Part shown: one piece after another, positions 43,502 through 51,283 of the stretch
Layout: the number at the start of each line of letters is the position of its first letter
Position numbering within the stretch: position 1 is the stretch's first letter
Assembly (NCBI GenBank): GCA_963729295.1
Contig: CAVSNJ010000029.1
Coordinates: forward strand, 339,849 to 403,848
DNA: 64,000 nt
Direction: 5' to 3'
From: DATJLY01 sp963729295
GTDB lineage: Bacteria; Pseudomonadota; Alphaproteobacteria; ATCC43930; CGMCC-115725
Position numbers and translations under genes: made by a program
The notes under the pieces: model-generated
Database searches by the model: none
Seen by the model: the letters and a program-made list of their open reading frames with translations, nothing else
Told to the model about the DNA's origin: nothing

Positions 43502-45598
43502 ATGGCGTATCTCGTCGGCGTCGATATCGGCGGCACCTTCACCGACTGCGTCGTGATCGACGAGAAGGGCGCGGTCACGACCGCGAAGGCGCCCTCGACG
43601 CCGGACGATTTCGCGCGCGGCATGATCGACGCGATCGAGGCGGCGGCCGAGCGAATCGGCCTCGCGCCGGACGCGCTCTATCCCGAGATCGGCCTCCTGT
43701 CGCACGGCACGACGGTCGGCACCAACGCCATCGTCCAGAAGCGCGGCGCGCGGATCGGGCTTATCACCACGAAGGGCCACAACGACGTCATCCACATCAT
43801 GCGCGGCTCGAGGGGCGTGCAGGGCCGCGACGTGCGCCTCGTCGTGCATTTTCCGGAAAGCCAAAAACCCGAGCCAATCGTACCGAAGCGCCTCATCGTC
43901 GGCGTGTCGGAGCGGGTCGATTGCTTCGGCAAGGTGGTGGTGCCGCTGAACGAGGACGAGGCCGAGGCGGCGATCCGGTTTCTCGTCGATGACGGCGTCG
44001 AGGCGATCGGCATCTGCTTCCTGTGGTCCTTCCTTCATCCCGAGCACGAGCAAATTGTGCGCGACATGGCGCGCGCGCTGGCGCCCGACCTCTTCGTCAC
44101 CTGCTCGTCCGACCTGGTGCCGAAATGGGGCGAGTACGAGCGCACCACGGCAACCGCGCTCAACGCCTATATCGGGCCGGTCGCGTCGGGCTATCTCGGC
44201 AAGCTCGACCAGCGCCTTCGCCAAAAAGGCTACGGTCAGGGCTTGCAGATCACGCAATGCGGCGGCGGCACCATCTCGATCGAGCGGGCGATGGCGGCGC
44301 CCTTGCTCACGCTCGATTCAGGCCCCGTCTCGGGCGTCACCGGCTCGCTCTACCTGGGCCGCGCCATGGGCTGCCGCAACATCATCACCACCGACATGGG
44401 CGGCACCTCGTTCGATGTCGGTCTCATCGCCGCGGGAAAACCAACCTTCTCGTTTTCGAGCGTCGTGAACCAGTACGAGTATTTCATCCCCAAGGTCGAT
44501 ATCCAGGCGATCGGCGCGGGCGGCGGCAGCCTCGTGCGCATCGATGAGAAGACGAAGACGATGCGCGTCGGCCCCGGGAGCGCGGGCGCCGTGCCGGGCC
44601 CGATCTGCTACGGCCGCGGCGGCCTCGTTCCCACCGTGACCGACGCCGATCTCGTGCTCGGGATGATCGACGCCGAGAATTTCGCCGGCGGGCGCATGAA
44701 GCTCGACCGCGCCAAGGCGGAAGCCGCGCTTGCCGCGATCGGCGCGCGGCTCGGCATGAGCGCCCTCGAATGCGCCGCCGGCATCGCGAAAATCGTCGAG
44801 TTTCAAATGGCCGACATCATCCGCAAGATGACGGTCGGCAAGGGTTTCGACCCGCGCGATTTCGCGCTGTTCGCGTTCGGCGGCGCGGGGCCCGTCCATG
44901 CCGGCGTGTTCGCGCGCGAGCTCGGCGTTTCCCGCGTCGTCATCCCGCAGCGCGAGACGGCGAGCGTCTGGTGCGCGTTCGGCGCCGCTTCGGCCGACGT
45001 GCTGCACATCCACGAGGCGGTCGACATCCAGGCCTCGCCCTTCGAGGGCGCGCGCATCAACCGCGCGCTCGATCAGCTCGAGGACAGCGCGCGCGCGCAG
45101 ATGGCGCGCGACGGCATCGCTCCCTCGCGCCTGCGTTTCGAGTTCGCGCTCGACATGCGCCACAAGGGCCAGATCAACGAGGTCGAGGTGATCTTGCCCT
45201 GGCGCCGCGCGGAAGGGCCGTTCGAGGAGCCATTGAAGGAACTCTTCTACGAACGCTACGAGCAGCTCTATGGCAGCGGCGCCTCGTTCCGCGGCGCGCG
45301 GGTCGAGATCGTCACGCACCGCGTGCGCGCCTCGGCCGAAACGCCGCGGCCCAAGCTCGTGGCCGCCGAGCGCATGATCGACGCCATCCCTGCGGCGGCG
45401 CGGCGCACGGAGCGCGCGGTCTATTGGGAGGAGCTCAAGCGGCTCGAAGCGACACAAATCTTCGACGGCGAAATCCTGCTGCCGGGCAACCGCATCGCCG
45501 GCCCGGCCGTGATCGAGACGCCGGACACATGCGTCGCGCTGCGCCCGGGCCAGACCCTGCGCGTCGACGAGTACGGCAATTTCGAGATCAGCGTCTGA
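43502..45598 (+). CDS. Hydantoinase/oxoprolinase subunit A (HyuA)
   Basis: A 698-residue enzyme. VGVDIGGTFTDCVVIDEKG is the ATP-binding motif, then LSHGTTVGTNAIVQKRGARIGLITTKGHNDVI; ITTDMGGTSFDVGLI and GAGGGSLVRIDEKT are later metal/ATP motifs of the Hydantoinase_A domain, with the C-terminal Hydant_A_N/A domain order intact. The family catalyses ATP-dependent opening of hydantoin/5-oxoproline rings or carboxylation of ketones, with a B subunit; the B-like gene is at 46962, beyond three small genes. Co-translated with the dehydrogenase upstream. Substrate unknown. Confidence 0.93.
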   Translation: MAYLVGVDIGGTFTDCVVIDEKGAVTTAKAPSTPDDFARGMIDAIEAAAERIGLAPDALYPEIGLLSHGTTVGTNAIVQKRGARIGLITTKGHNDVIHIMRGSRGVQGRDVRLVVHFPESQKPEPIVPKRLIVGVSERVDCFGKVVVPLNEDEAEAAIRFLVDDGVEAIGICFLWSFLHPEHEQIVRDMARALAPDLFVTCSSDLVPKWGEYERTTATALNAYIGPVASGYLGKLDQRLRQKGYGQGLQITQCGGGTISIERAMAAPLLTLDSGPVSGVTGSLYLGRAMGCRNIITTDMGGTSFDVGLIAAGKPTFSFSSVVNQYEYFIPKVDIQAIGAGGGSLVRIDEKTKTMRVGPGSAGAVPGPICYGRGGLVPTVTDADLVLGMIDAENFAGGRMKLDRAKAEAALAAIGARLGMSALECAAGIAKIVEFQMADIIRKMTVGKGFDPRDFALFAFGGAGPVHAGVFARELGVSRVVIPQRETASVWCAFGAASADVLHIHEAVDIQASPFEGARINRALDQLEDSARAQMARDGIAPSRLRFEFALDMRHKGQINEVEVILPWRRAEGPFEEPLKELFYERYEQLYGSGASFRGARVEIVTHRVRASAETPRPKLVAAERMIDAIPAAARRTERAVYWEELKRLEATQIFDGEILLPGNRIAGPAVIETPDTCVALRPGQTLRVDEYGNFEISV

Positions 45599-45630
45599 CG
45601 CGCGACGGTGCGGACAGGGGCCAGCAAAGG

Positions 45631-45978
45631 ATGGCCGAACCCTTCAGCAATGTATCGGTCAGCCTAAGGAAACTTCGCGACTACTGTCTAAGCGAGCGAC
45701 ATCCGCGCGGACGACACAAGGCCCGGGCATTTCGAAACGTACTTGGCCTGACGGCACGCGATGCGTCCAGGCTTCGCCGGGAGTTGATCGCAGCCGTTCG
45801 CCAACATGAAAATGAGCCTCGCGCAACGCGACGTGATCAATACGGCGAACGGTACGTGCTCGACTTTTCGCTGACGACGGAAGCTGGGGCGGCAATCGTA
45901 AGGTCGGCCTGGATTATCCATCCGGGAGAGACCGTGCTACGATTGACGACGTGTTATGTCTTGCGGGAGCTAGAATGA
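45631..45978 (+). CDS. DUF6883-like small protein
   Basis: A 115-residue protein from ATG 45631 after AAAGG. KLRDYCLSERHPRGRHKARAFRNVLGL and YVLDFSL, SAWIIHPGETVLRLTTCYVL resemble the DUF6883 domain, with the HPRGRHKA charged motif. DUF6883 is often seen in small modules and near toxin-type proteins; its function is unknown. Lower GC and different codon choice than neighbours suggest transfer. ATGA overlap with the DUF4926 gene indicates translational coupling. Confidence 0.75.
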   Translation: MAEPFSNVSVSLRKLRDYCLSERHPRGRHKARAFRNVLGLTARDASRLRRELIAAVRQHENEPRATRRDQYGERYVLDFSLTTEAGAAIVRSAWIIHPGETVLRLTTCYVLRELE

Positions 45979-46193
45979 AGCAGTCCATCAAATTGCTCGA
46001 CGTGGTCGCGCTGACCGACGACCTGCCCGAGAACGGACTCGCCCGCGGCCAAGTCGGCACCGTGGTCGAAGTTCTTGCCCCCGACGTGGTCGAGGTCGAG
46101 TTCGCCGACGATCAGGGCCGGACGTACGCGGAGCTTGCCGTGCCGCGAGAAAAGCTGATGGTACTCCGATACGAACCCGCAAGCGCGAAATGA
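45975..46193 (+). CDS. DUF4926 small protein
   Basis: A 72-residue protein; ATG 45975 overlaps the DUF6883 stop. LLDVVALTDDLPENGLARGQVGTVVEVLAPDVVEVEFADDQGRTYAELAVPREKLMVL is a short SH3-like beta fold typical of DUF4926. Partners of this type are often small stand-alone or toxin-associated domains; whether it binds the DUF6883 protein is unknown. Assignment from pattern memory. Confidence 0.78.
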   Translation: MKQSIKLLDVVALTDDLPENGLARGQVGTVVEVLAPDVVEVEFADDQGRTYAELAVPREKLMVLRYEPASAK

Positions 46194-46245
46194 GACGCTG
46201 GAGGCCGAACGACCGCCAACCTTCCTAGCTTTCGCGGAAGCCGCC

Positions 46246-46629
46246 TCACACCACGCGCTTGCCGGCGTGCGAGGAGACGACGGAGATGCGGTATCCATCC
46301 GGCCCCGTGACGGCGAAGCTGTCATGGATAGTGCCGCGCTTGATGCGCGTCGGCTTGAAGCCGTGCTTCACATAAGTGCGGCGCGCGGCATCGACATCGT
46401 CCACCATGAGGTCGAAAGGCGCCTCGGTGCCCTTCCGAGGCGGCCGCGCGGCCTTGGTGACGACGAGATGCGTGCCGCCGCGCAGCTCCAGCACGGCGAA
46501 GCTCTTGCCGCCGGCGATGCGGCGGAGCCCCGCGGCAGTCAGCCACTCTGTCGCGGCGGAAACGTCGCTCGCGCGGAAGAAAACGTGGCCGATGGCGACG
46601 GGCGGACGCTGGTCTGCGGTGCGCGGCAT
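46246..46629 (-). CDS. VOC (glyoxalase/bleomycin resistance) family protein
   Basis: A 127-residue protein, ATG 46629. AIGHVFFRASDVSAATEWLTAAGLRRI, FAVLELRGGTHLVV, APFDLMVDDVDAARRTYVKHGFKPTRIKRGTIHDSFAVTGPDGYRISVVSSH give the two beta-alpha-beta-beta-beta modules of a vicinal-oxygen-chelate fold, a potential metal-binding enzyme or resistance protein. Antisense to the hydantoinase genes between which it lies. Function unknown. Confidence 0.82.
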   Translation of the reverse strand: MPRTADQRPPVAIGHVFFRASDVSAATEWLTAAGLRRIAGGKSFAVLELRGGTHLVVTKAARPPRKGTEAPFDLMVDDVDAARRTYVKHGFKPTRIKRGTIHDSFAVTGPDGYRISVVSSHAGKRVV

Positions 46630-46682
46630 GGCGCGAATATGGGCGCGCCGCGACGTACCGGCAAGAGCGGCTCCGGGGGTAC

Positions 46683-46698
46683 TGTCTCAGTGGAGACA
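46683..46698. promoter_or_regulatory. Inverted repeat TGTCTC-N4-GAGACA, candidate operator
   Basis: A six-base perfect inverted repeat with four-base centre, 10 bases upstream of a TTGACA-like element at 46709, in the 332-base region between the VOC gene and hydantoinase B. No coding signal is seen in this region. Confidence 0.35.
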
Positions 46699-46708
46699 CT
46701 ACCGCTCC

Positions 46709-46737
46709 TTGACAGAACGCGCGCCGGCTCATATGTA
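46709..46737 (+). promoter_or_regulatory. Candidate sigma-70 promoter upstream of hydantoinase B
   Basis: TTGACA at 46709-46714, then 17 bases, then TATGTA at 46732-46737: perfect -35, half-matched -10. It is 225 bases from the ATG, implying a long leader. Distances to the operators at 46683 and 46893 are consistent with regulation, but no transcript evidence exists. Confidence 0.35.
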
Positions 46738-46892
46738 CGCATTAGACGGTTACGCTGGCTGGTGCCAGAATTTTGCCGCGCCAGGAGTAATCGGGAGAGC
46801 CGGAAATGCCATTTTGGGCCGCGAAAGTGACGCGGGAAAATCGGGCAAAATGACCGTATCGCCCCGTAAAAACAGTACGTTATCGCGAAAAT

Positions 46893-46907
46893 CCACGCGT
46901 CGCGTGG
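46893..46907. promoter_or_regulatory. Inverted repeat CCACGCG-T-CGCGTGG, candidate operator
   Basis: A perfect seven-base palindrome about a central T, 55 bases before the hydantoinase B start. Shape fits a dimeric repressor site. The rest of 46630-46961 holds no convincing gene. Confidence 0.35.
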
Positions 46908-46961
46908 CATCGGCGATGGGCATGGATAGGCATTTCGCCAACCGCGCGGCAGGATGAGGCG

Positions 46962-49286
46962 ATGAAGAAGCTCAGCGAGATCACCGGCATCAGCTTCGAC
47001 GGCGTGCGCCATCCGTACGTGCCGCCGACAAAACTCCGCATCTCGCCGAAGCTCAAGCTGCACCGCGACGCAGCCGCCGATATCGACCCGGTCACGTTCG
47101 AGGTCATCCGCCACAATCTCTGGAACGTGAACGAGGAGCACGGCGCCACCATCCAGCGCATCTCGGGCTCGCCGGTCGCCATGTATGCGCTCGATTTGAA
47201 CCCCTCGATCCTCACCGAGGACGCCGAGTTCGTCTATTTCGGCCCCTACATGCAATACATGTCGGGCGTCACGGACACGCAGGTGAAGTGGATCCTCGAG
47301 AACCGCAGCGACAATCCCGGGATCGCGCCGCGCGACATGTTTTTGGCCAACGATCCGTGGGTCGGCGCCGCGCACCAGCAGGACGTGATGCTGATCGCGC
47401 CCGTCTTCCACGGCGACGAGCTGTTCTGCTGGGTGACGAATTGCCTGCACCAGTACGATATCGGCGGCATCACGCCCGGCAGTTTCTGTCCCGCGGCCGA
47501 GACAGCGTTCGATGAAGGCATCCTGATCCCGCCCGTGAAGATCATCGAGGGCGGAGTGATCCGACGCGACATCGAGGAGCTTTATCTGCGCGCCTCGAGG
47601 AAGCCCGAGCTCGTCGCGCTCGATTTCCGCGCGCAGATGGCCGGCAACACGGCCGCGCGCAACCGCATCCAGCAGCTCATCGCGCGCTATGGCGCCGCCA
47701 CCGTGAAGGGCGTGATGAAGCGCATCCTGACGAACGGCGAAGCGGCTTTTCTCGACAAGCTCAGCCGCCTGCCGGACGGCGTATGGCGCGACCGGACCTA
47801 TGTCGAATGCTGCCGGCCGGGCGATCGCGGCACCTATCGCGTCGCGATCACGCTGCGCAAGACGGGCGATCACCTGACCTTCGAGAACGAAGGCACCGCC
47901 CCGCAGCAGGGCGCGATGAACGCGACCTATTCCGGCTGGCGCGGCTCTATCATGGTGGCGGTGAACCAGCTCCTGTGCTGGGACCAGTATTTCTCGGTCG
48001 GCGGCGCGCTCCGCCACGTGACGTTCGACCCGACGCCGGGCACGCTCAATTGCGCGAGCTTCCCCGCCTCGGTCTCGACCGCGCCGGTGCAGGCGATGGA
48101 GATCTCGCTCTATCCCGCCTACAACGTCATCTCCAAGATGATCTTCGCCGATCCCGTCATGCGCCAGGACGTGATGTGCATCGGCGGTACGAGCCAATGG
48201 CCCGCCACCATCTTCCGCGGCATCGACCAGTGGGGCGAACGCTACGGCTATCTCCTGGTCGATCCGATCGGCGGCGCGATTGGCGCGTTCTCGACGCAGG
48301 ACGGCATCTCGACGGGCGGTCAGGCGCGCACGCCCATCTGCAAGCTGCCGAACATCGAGCATACCGAGCAGAGCTTCCCGCTGCTTTTCCTGTACCGCCG
48401 CGAGGTGCCGGATTCGGGCGGGCCGGGCCGCTGGCGCGGCGGGCTCTCGGCGGAAAGCTGCTTCATCCCGCACAACACCGACAAGGTGGTGCAGGACACG
48501 CTCTCCTCCGGCAACGCGATCCCGACCTCGACCGGGATGATGGGCGGATATCCCGGCACCACCAACATCTACAGCTTCGTCCGCGACAGCGACATTCTGG
48601 ATCGGCTCGCTCGGCGCGACATGGTCGCCGATATCGCCGACGTGAAAGGCGATGTCGTGACCTTGGGATTGCGCCAGGAGAATTTCGAGCAGCATCCGGC
48701 CGACGTCTATGCCGTGGTTTGGACGGCGGCCGGCGGATTCGGCGACCCGATGGAGCGCGATCCCGAGCATGTGCGCGACGATTTTCTGAACGGCGCGGTG
48801 ACGGCCGTCTCGGCGCGCGCGATCTATGGCGTCGTGCTCGACGCAGGCGGTGCACTCGACCTATCCGCGACGCGCGCGTTGCGAGACAAGGTGCGGCGCG
48901 AGCGAGTGGCACGCGCCGGCCAAAAGCGATTGCCGCGCCTTGCCGGGCCCGTCGCCCTTCGCATCACCGACAATCTCGTGATCCGCTCGGAAGCCGACGG
49001 GCCGCATCATGCCTGCGTTAAGTGCGACACGGATCTCGGGCCCGCGCGCGACAACTATAAGGAGCGCTGCATCGTCGAGCTGCATCCCGTGACGGATGCC
49101 GTGCCGCTGGCCGGCGATCCCGCACGCTACATCGATGCGACGCCCGAGTTCCGGCAGTTCTTCTGTCCCGGTTGCGGCGCGCTCGTCGAGAACGAGATTG
49201 CGCTCGCAGGCGATCCGGTGCTGCACGATATCGAAGTGGACCTGGATGCCGCCTTGCTGCGGCGGCCGCAGGCGGCCGCGGAATAG
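46962..49286 (+). CDS. Hydantoinase B/acetone-carboxylase-alpha-like subunit fused to a gamma-like zinc domain
   Basis: A 774-residue protein. DPVTFEVIRHNLWNVNEEHGATIQRISGSPVA is the Hydantoinase_B N terminus, followed by GDELFCWVTNCLHQYDIGG and GRWRGGLSAES, all family typical. The last 100 residues are different: C685-V-K-C688, then FFCPGCGALVENEIAL with C735 and C738, closely resembling the zinc-binding gamma subunit of acetone carboxylase, here fused in one chain. This favours a carboxylase-type role rather than a pure hydantoinase. ATG 46962 follows AGGATGAGG. Its HyuA partner at 43502 is separated by three small genes. Confidence 0.88.
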   Translation: MKKLSEITGISFDGVRHPYVPPTKLRISPKLKLHRDAAADIDPVTFEVIRHNLWNVNEEHGATIQRISGSPVAMYALDLNPSILTEDAEFVYFGPYMQYMSGVTDTQVKWILENRSDNPGIAPRDMFLANDPWVGAAHQQDVMLIAPVFHGDELFCWVTNCLHQYDIGGITPGSFCPAAETAFDEGILIPPVKIIEGGVIRRDIEELYLRASRKPELVALDFRAQMAGNTAARNRIQQLIARYGAATVKGVMKRILTNGEAAFLDKLSRLPDGVWRDRTYVECCRPGDRGTYRVAITLRKTGDHLTFENEGTAPQQGAMNATYSGWRGSIMVAVNQLLCWDQYFSVGGALRHVTFDPTPGTLNCASFPASVSTAPVQAMEISLYPAYNVISKMIFADPVMRQDVMCIGGTSQWPATIFRGIDQWGERYGYLLVDPIGGAIGAFSTQDGISTGGQARTPICKLPNIEHTEQSFPLLFLYRREVPDSGGPGRWRGGLSAESCFIPHNTDKVVQDTLSSGNAIPTSTGMMGGYPGTTNIYSFVRDSDILDRLARRDMVADIADVKGDVVTLGLRQENFEQHPADVYAVVWTAAGGFGDPMERDPEHVRDDFLNGAVTAVSARAIYGVVLDAGGALDLSATRALRDKVRRERVARAGQKRLPRLAGPVALRITDNLVIRSEADGPHHACVKCDTDLGPARDNYKERCIVELHPVTDAVPLAGDPARYIDATPEFRQFFCPGCGALVENEIALAGDPVLHDIEVDLDAALLRRPQAAAE

Positions 49287-49469
49287 TCAGTGCAGCGTTC
49301 GCGGCGGCGGGCCGTCCCAGCCGTCCTCGATCAGCTCGTCGAAAATCTCGCGCTCGTCGGCCTCGAGGTGATGCTGGCAATGCCAGATCACGGCGCCGTC
49401 GTCGATGATGCGGGAGGTGACCGGCGGCTCGCCGCAGACGCTACAGCACAGATGGGCTCTCTTCGGCAC
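49287..49469 (-). CDS. Mini zinc-ribbon-like protein, 60 residues
   Basis: Start GTG 49469 is chosen because GGAGGAGG lies five bases upstream; a GTG at 49484 would place that site inside the gene. The protein reads ...HLCCSVCGEPPVTSRIID then WHCQHHLEADEREIFDELIEDGWDGPPP. CxxC and CxxH spacing suggest a zinc ribbon and an acidic helix. Its stop lies one base from the hydantoinase B stop. A hairpin and GTTAC array lie upstream. No family recognised; size and ribosome site argue it is real. Confidence 0.62.
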   Translation of the reverse strand: MPKRAHLCCSVCGEPPVTSRIIDDGAVIWHCQHHLEADEREIFDELIEDGWDGPPPRTLH

Positions 49470-49483
49470 CGGAACCTCCTCCA

Positions 49484-49500
49484 CAGGCGAACGTCGCCTG
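49484..49500 (-). promoter_or_regulatory. Perfect hairpin CAGGCGA-N3-TCGCCTG just before the ribosome site
   Basis: A seven-pair stem with a three-base loop, ending immediately before the GGAGGAGG of the mini zinc protein. In that transcript it could affect ribosome access or mRNA decay. No terminator T-tract follows. Confidence 0.45.
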
Positions 49501-49535
49501 TTACGTAACGGTTACCCTCCGTTACATTCCGTTAC
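49500..49535. repeat. Phased GTTAC repeat array
   Basis: GTTAC occurs at 49500, 49511, 49521 and 49531, the last three 10 bases apart (one helical turn), with an inverted GTAAC at 49505 making TTACGTAA. The flanking context CCGTTACA repeats exactly in two copies. It lies 30-66 bases upstream of the mini zinc protein start on the minus strand, the usual place for a regulator site. Regulator unknown. Confidence 0.55.
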
Positions 49536-49561
49536 AAGAACTCTTAGGGATCAACCTGCGC

Positions 49562-49593
49562 GCCGGACCCGCCTCCGGCCCGGAAAATTTTTT
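49562..49593 (+). terminator. Candidate intrinsic terminator
   Basis: GCCGGA-N6-TCCGGC (49562-49579) followed after eight bases by six T (49588-49593). On the plus strand it resembles an intrinsic terminator, though weak and 275 bases past hydantoinase B, so it may end read-through. A TTGAT/ATCAA element at 49597-49610 is a second hairpin. Confidence 0.35.
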
Positions 49594-49661
49594 AAATCAA
49601 TGACTTGATCGGAGATTTCGAGCGCTGCGACGTGCCGTCGCGGCCCCGAAAGGACGACGCC

Positions 49662-50549
49662 TCAGCGCCGTTTCAGCCCGGCTTGTGATTCAAGCAGTTC
49701 ACAAACCGCGGCCGTGTCCTGGCCGCCGAGCCCCGCGCCCTGGGCCTGGTCATAGACCGGGCCGGTCGCGGCGAAGGTCGGGGTCGGAACGCCGAGCGCG
49801 CGCGCAAACGCGCCGATGATCGCCATGTCCTTCTGCCACACGTCGATCTTCATGGTGGGCGGCTCGTAGACGTCCTTCGCCATGAGCGGCGCGCGTAGCT
49901 CGAAGACGCGCGAGGTGCCGGCGCCCGAGCCGATCACCTTGACGATCGTGTCGGGATCGAGCCCGGCGCGCAAACCCAGCACCATCGCCTCGGCGCTTGC
50001 GACGTTGTGCACGGCGACGAGCAGGTTCGCCACGAACTTCATCTTGCTGCCGTTGCCGAATTCGCCGAGATAGTGGCAGACGCGCGCGAAGTTTCGGAAG
50101 ACGGGCTCGGCGCGATCGTACGCCGCGCGCTCGCCGCTCGCATAGACGGCGAGGTCGCGCGTCGCGGCCTGCGCGCCCGTGCCGCTCAACGGGCAATCGA
50201 GCAGCACGATCCCGCCCGCGGCGAGTTTCTGGCGGCAGCGCTCCTTGTCGGCGATCGGGAGCGTGCTGAGCTCGGCGACGACGAGGCCGCGCTTGCGCTC
50301 GACGAGCAGGCTTTCGGCCGTCGCTTCGAGCGCCGCGACGCTCGGGAGCGACGTCAGCACGAGATCGGCGCCATGCGCCGTCTCGCCTGCGGAGGACGCG
50401 GCATCAACACCGTCCAGCGCAAGCTCCCGGAGCCGCTCGGGCACGACATCGAAGGCCACGACAGCAACCCCCGCCTTGGCGAGGTTGCGCGCGATCGCGC
50501 CACCCATGATGCCGGCGCCGATGATGCCGACCGTCGCTTCCGCCGCCAT
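49662..50549 (-). CDS. 3-hydroxyisobutyrate dehydrogenase-like NAD(P)-dependent oxidoreductase
   Basis: A 295-residue protein, ATG 50549. VGIIGAGIMGGAIARNLAKAGVAVVAFD is the Rossmann motif; DCPLSGTGAQAATRDLAVYASG and NGSKMKFVANLLVAVHNVASAEAM give the substrate loop and catalytic Lys. The family oxidises 3-hydroxy acids (3-hydroxyisobutyrate, tartronate semialdehyde). Last gene of a minus-strand operon with LivHMGF-type transport genes, three bases after livF, so the substrate may be imported by it (inference). Confidence 0.9.
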   Translation of the reverse strand: MAAEATVGIIGAGIMGGAIARNLAKAGVAVVAFDVVPERLRELALDGVDAASSAGETAHGADLVLTSLPSVAALEATAESLLVERKRGLVVAELSTLPIADKERCRQKLAAGGIVLLDCPLSGTGAQAATRDLAVYASGERAAYDRAEPVFRNFARVCHYLGEFGNGSKMKFVANLLVAVHNVASAEAMVLGLRAGLDPDTIVKVIGSGAGTSRVFELRAPLMAKDVYEPPTMKIDVWQKDMAIIGAFARALGVPTPTFAATGPVYDQAQGAGLGGQDTAAVCELLESQAGLKRR

Positions 50550-50551
50550 GG

Positions 50552-51283
50552 TCAGAGCCCCATGTAGAACTTGCGGATGAGCTCGTTGTTGTTGAGCGCC
50601 TCGGTCGATTCGCCCTCAAACGCGATCTTGCCATGCACGATGACATAGCCGCGGTCGGCGATGCGGATCGCCTGGGTGAAATTCTGCTCCGCCATGAGCA
50701 CGGTGAGCTGATACTCGTCGCGCAGCTCCTTGATCTTGTCGATGACGCGGCGCACCAGCACTGGCGCCAGGCCCACCGACGGCTCGTCGATCAGCAGGAT
50801 GCGCGGCGCCGACATGAGCGCGCGGGCGAGCGCCAGCATCTGCTGCTCGCCGCCGCTCATCGAGCCCGCGAGCTGGCGGCGGCGCTCCTGCAACACCGGG
50901 AACACCTCGAAGCAGTAGTCGAGGTTGCGCTGGAGCCGCGCGCGCGCGGTCTTGCGATAGGCGCCGAGATAAAGATTCTCCTCGACCGTGAGCTTCGGAA
51001 AAAGCCGCCGCCCTTCGGGCACCAGCGTAATGCCGAGATCGACGATCTCCTCGGTTGATTTGCCGGTGAGCTCGTGCGCCGCGCCGTCGAGATCGACCGT
51101 CACGCTCCCGGAGGTCGGGTGCAGCATGCCCATGATGCATTTCATGAGCGTGCTCTTGCCGTTGCCGTTGGTGCCGAGCAGCACTACGGTCTCGCCGCCC
51201 CTCACCTCGAGCGAAACGTCCTCGAGCACGCGTACCGCGCCGTAGGACGCAGAGAGGCCCTTGATCGCGAGGCTACTCGCCAA
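50552..51283 (-). CDS. Branched-chain-type ABC transporter ATPase (LivF-like)
   Basis: A 243-residue ATPase; start TTG 51283 within the last codons of the LivG-like gene (11-base overlap), with GAGAGGG ahead. Walker A GTNGNGKST (second G variation), signature MSGGEQQ, Walker B ILLIDEPSVGL, H-loop MAEQNF. Forms the ATPase dimer with LivG. The HIBADH-like gene is three bases downstream. Confidence 0.92.
   Translation of the reverse strand: MASSLAIKGLSASYGAVRVLEDVSLEVRGGETVVLLGTNGNGKSTLMKCIMGMLHPTSGSVTVDLDGAAHELTGKSTEEIVDLGITLVPEGRRLFPKLTVEENLYLGAYRKTARARLQRNLDYCFEVFPVLQERRRQLAGSMSGGEQQMLALARALMSAPRILLIDEPSVGLAPVLVRRVIDKIKELRDEYQLTVLMAEQNFTQAIRIADRGYVIVHGKIAFEGESTEALNNNELIRKFYMGL

Noticed and set aside
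46376..46957. Plus-strand frame spanning the VOC gene and hydantoinase B leader
   Set aside because: Antisense to the VOC gene over half its length, no ribosome site, Arg/Ser/Ala-rich translation.
49500..49535. General-stress (EcfG-type) promoter in the GTTAC region
   Set aside because: A GGAAT/CGTT pair exists, but the first element is imperfect and the spacing is too short (15 bases).
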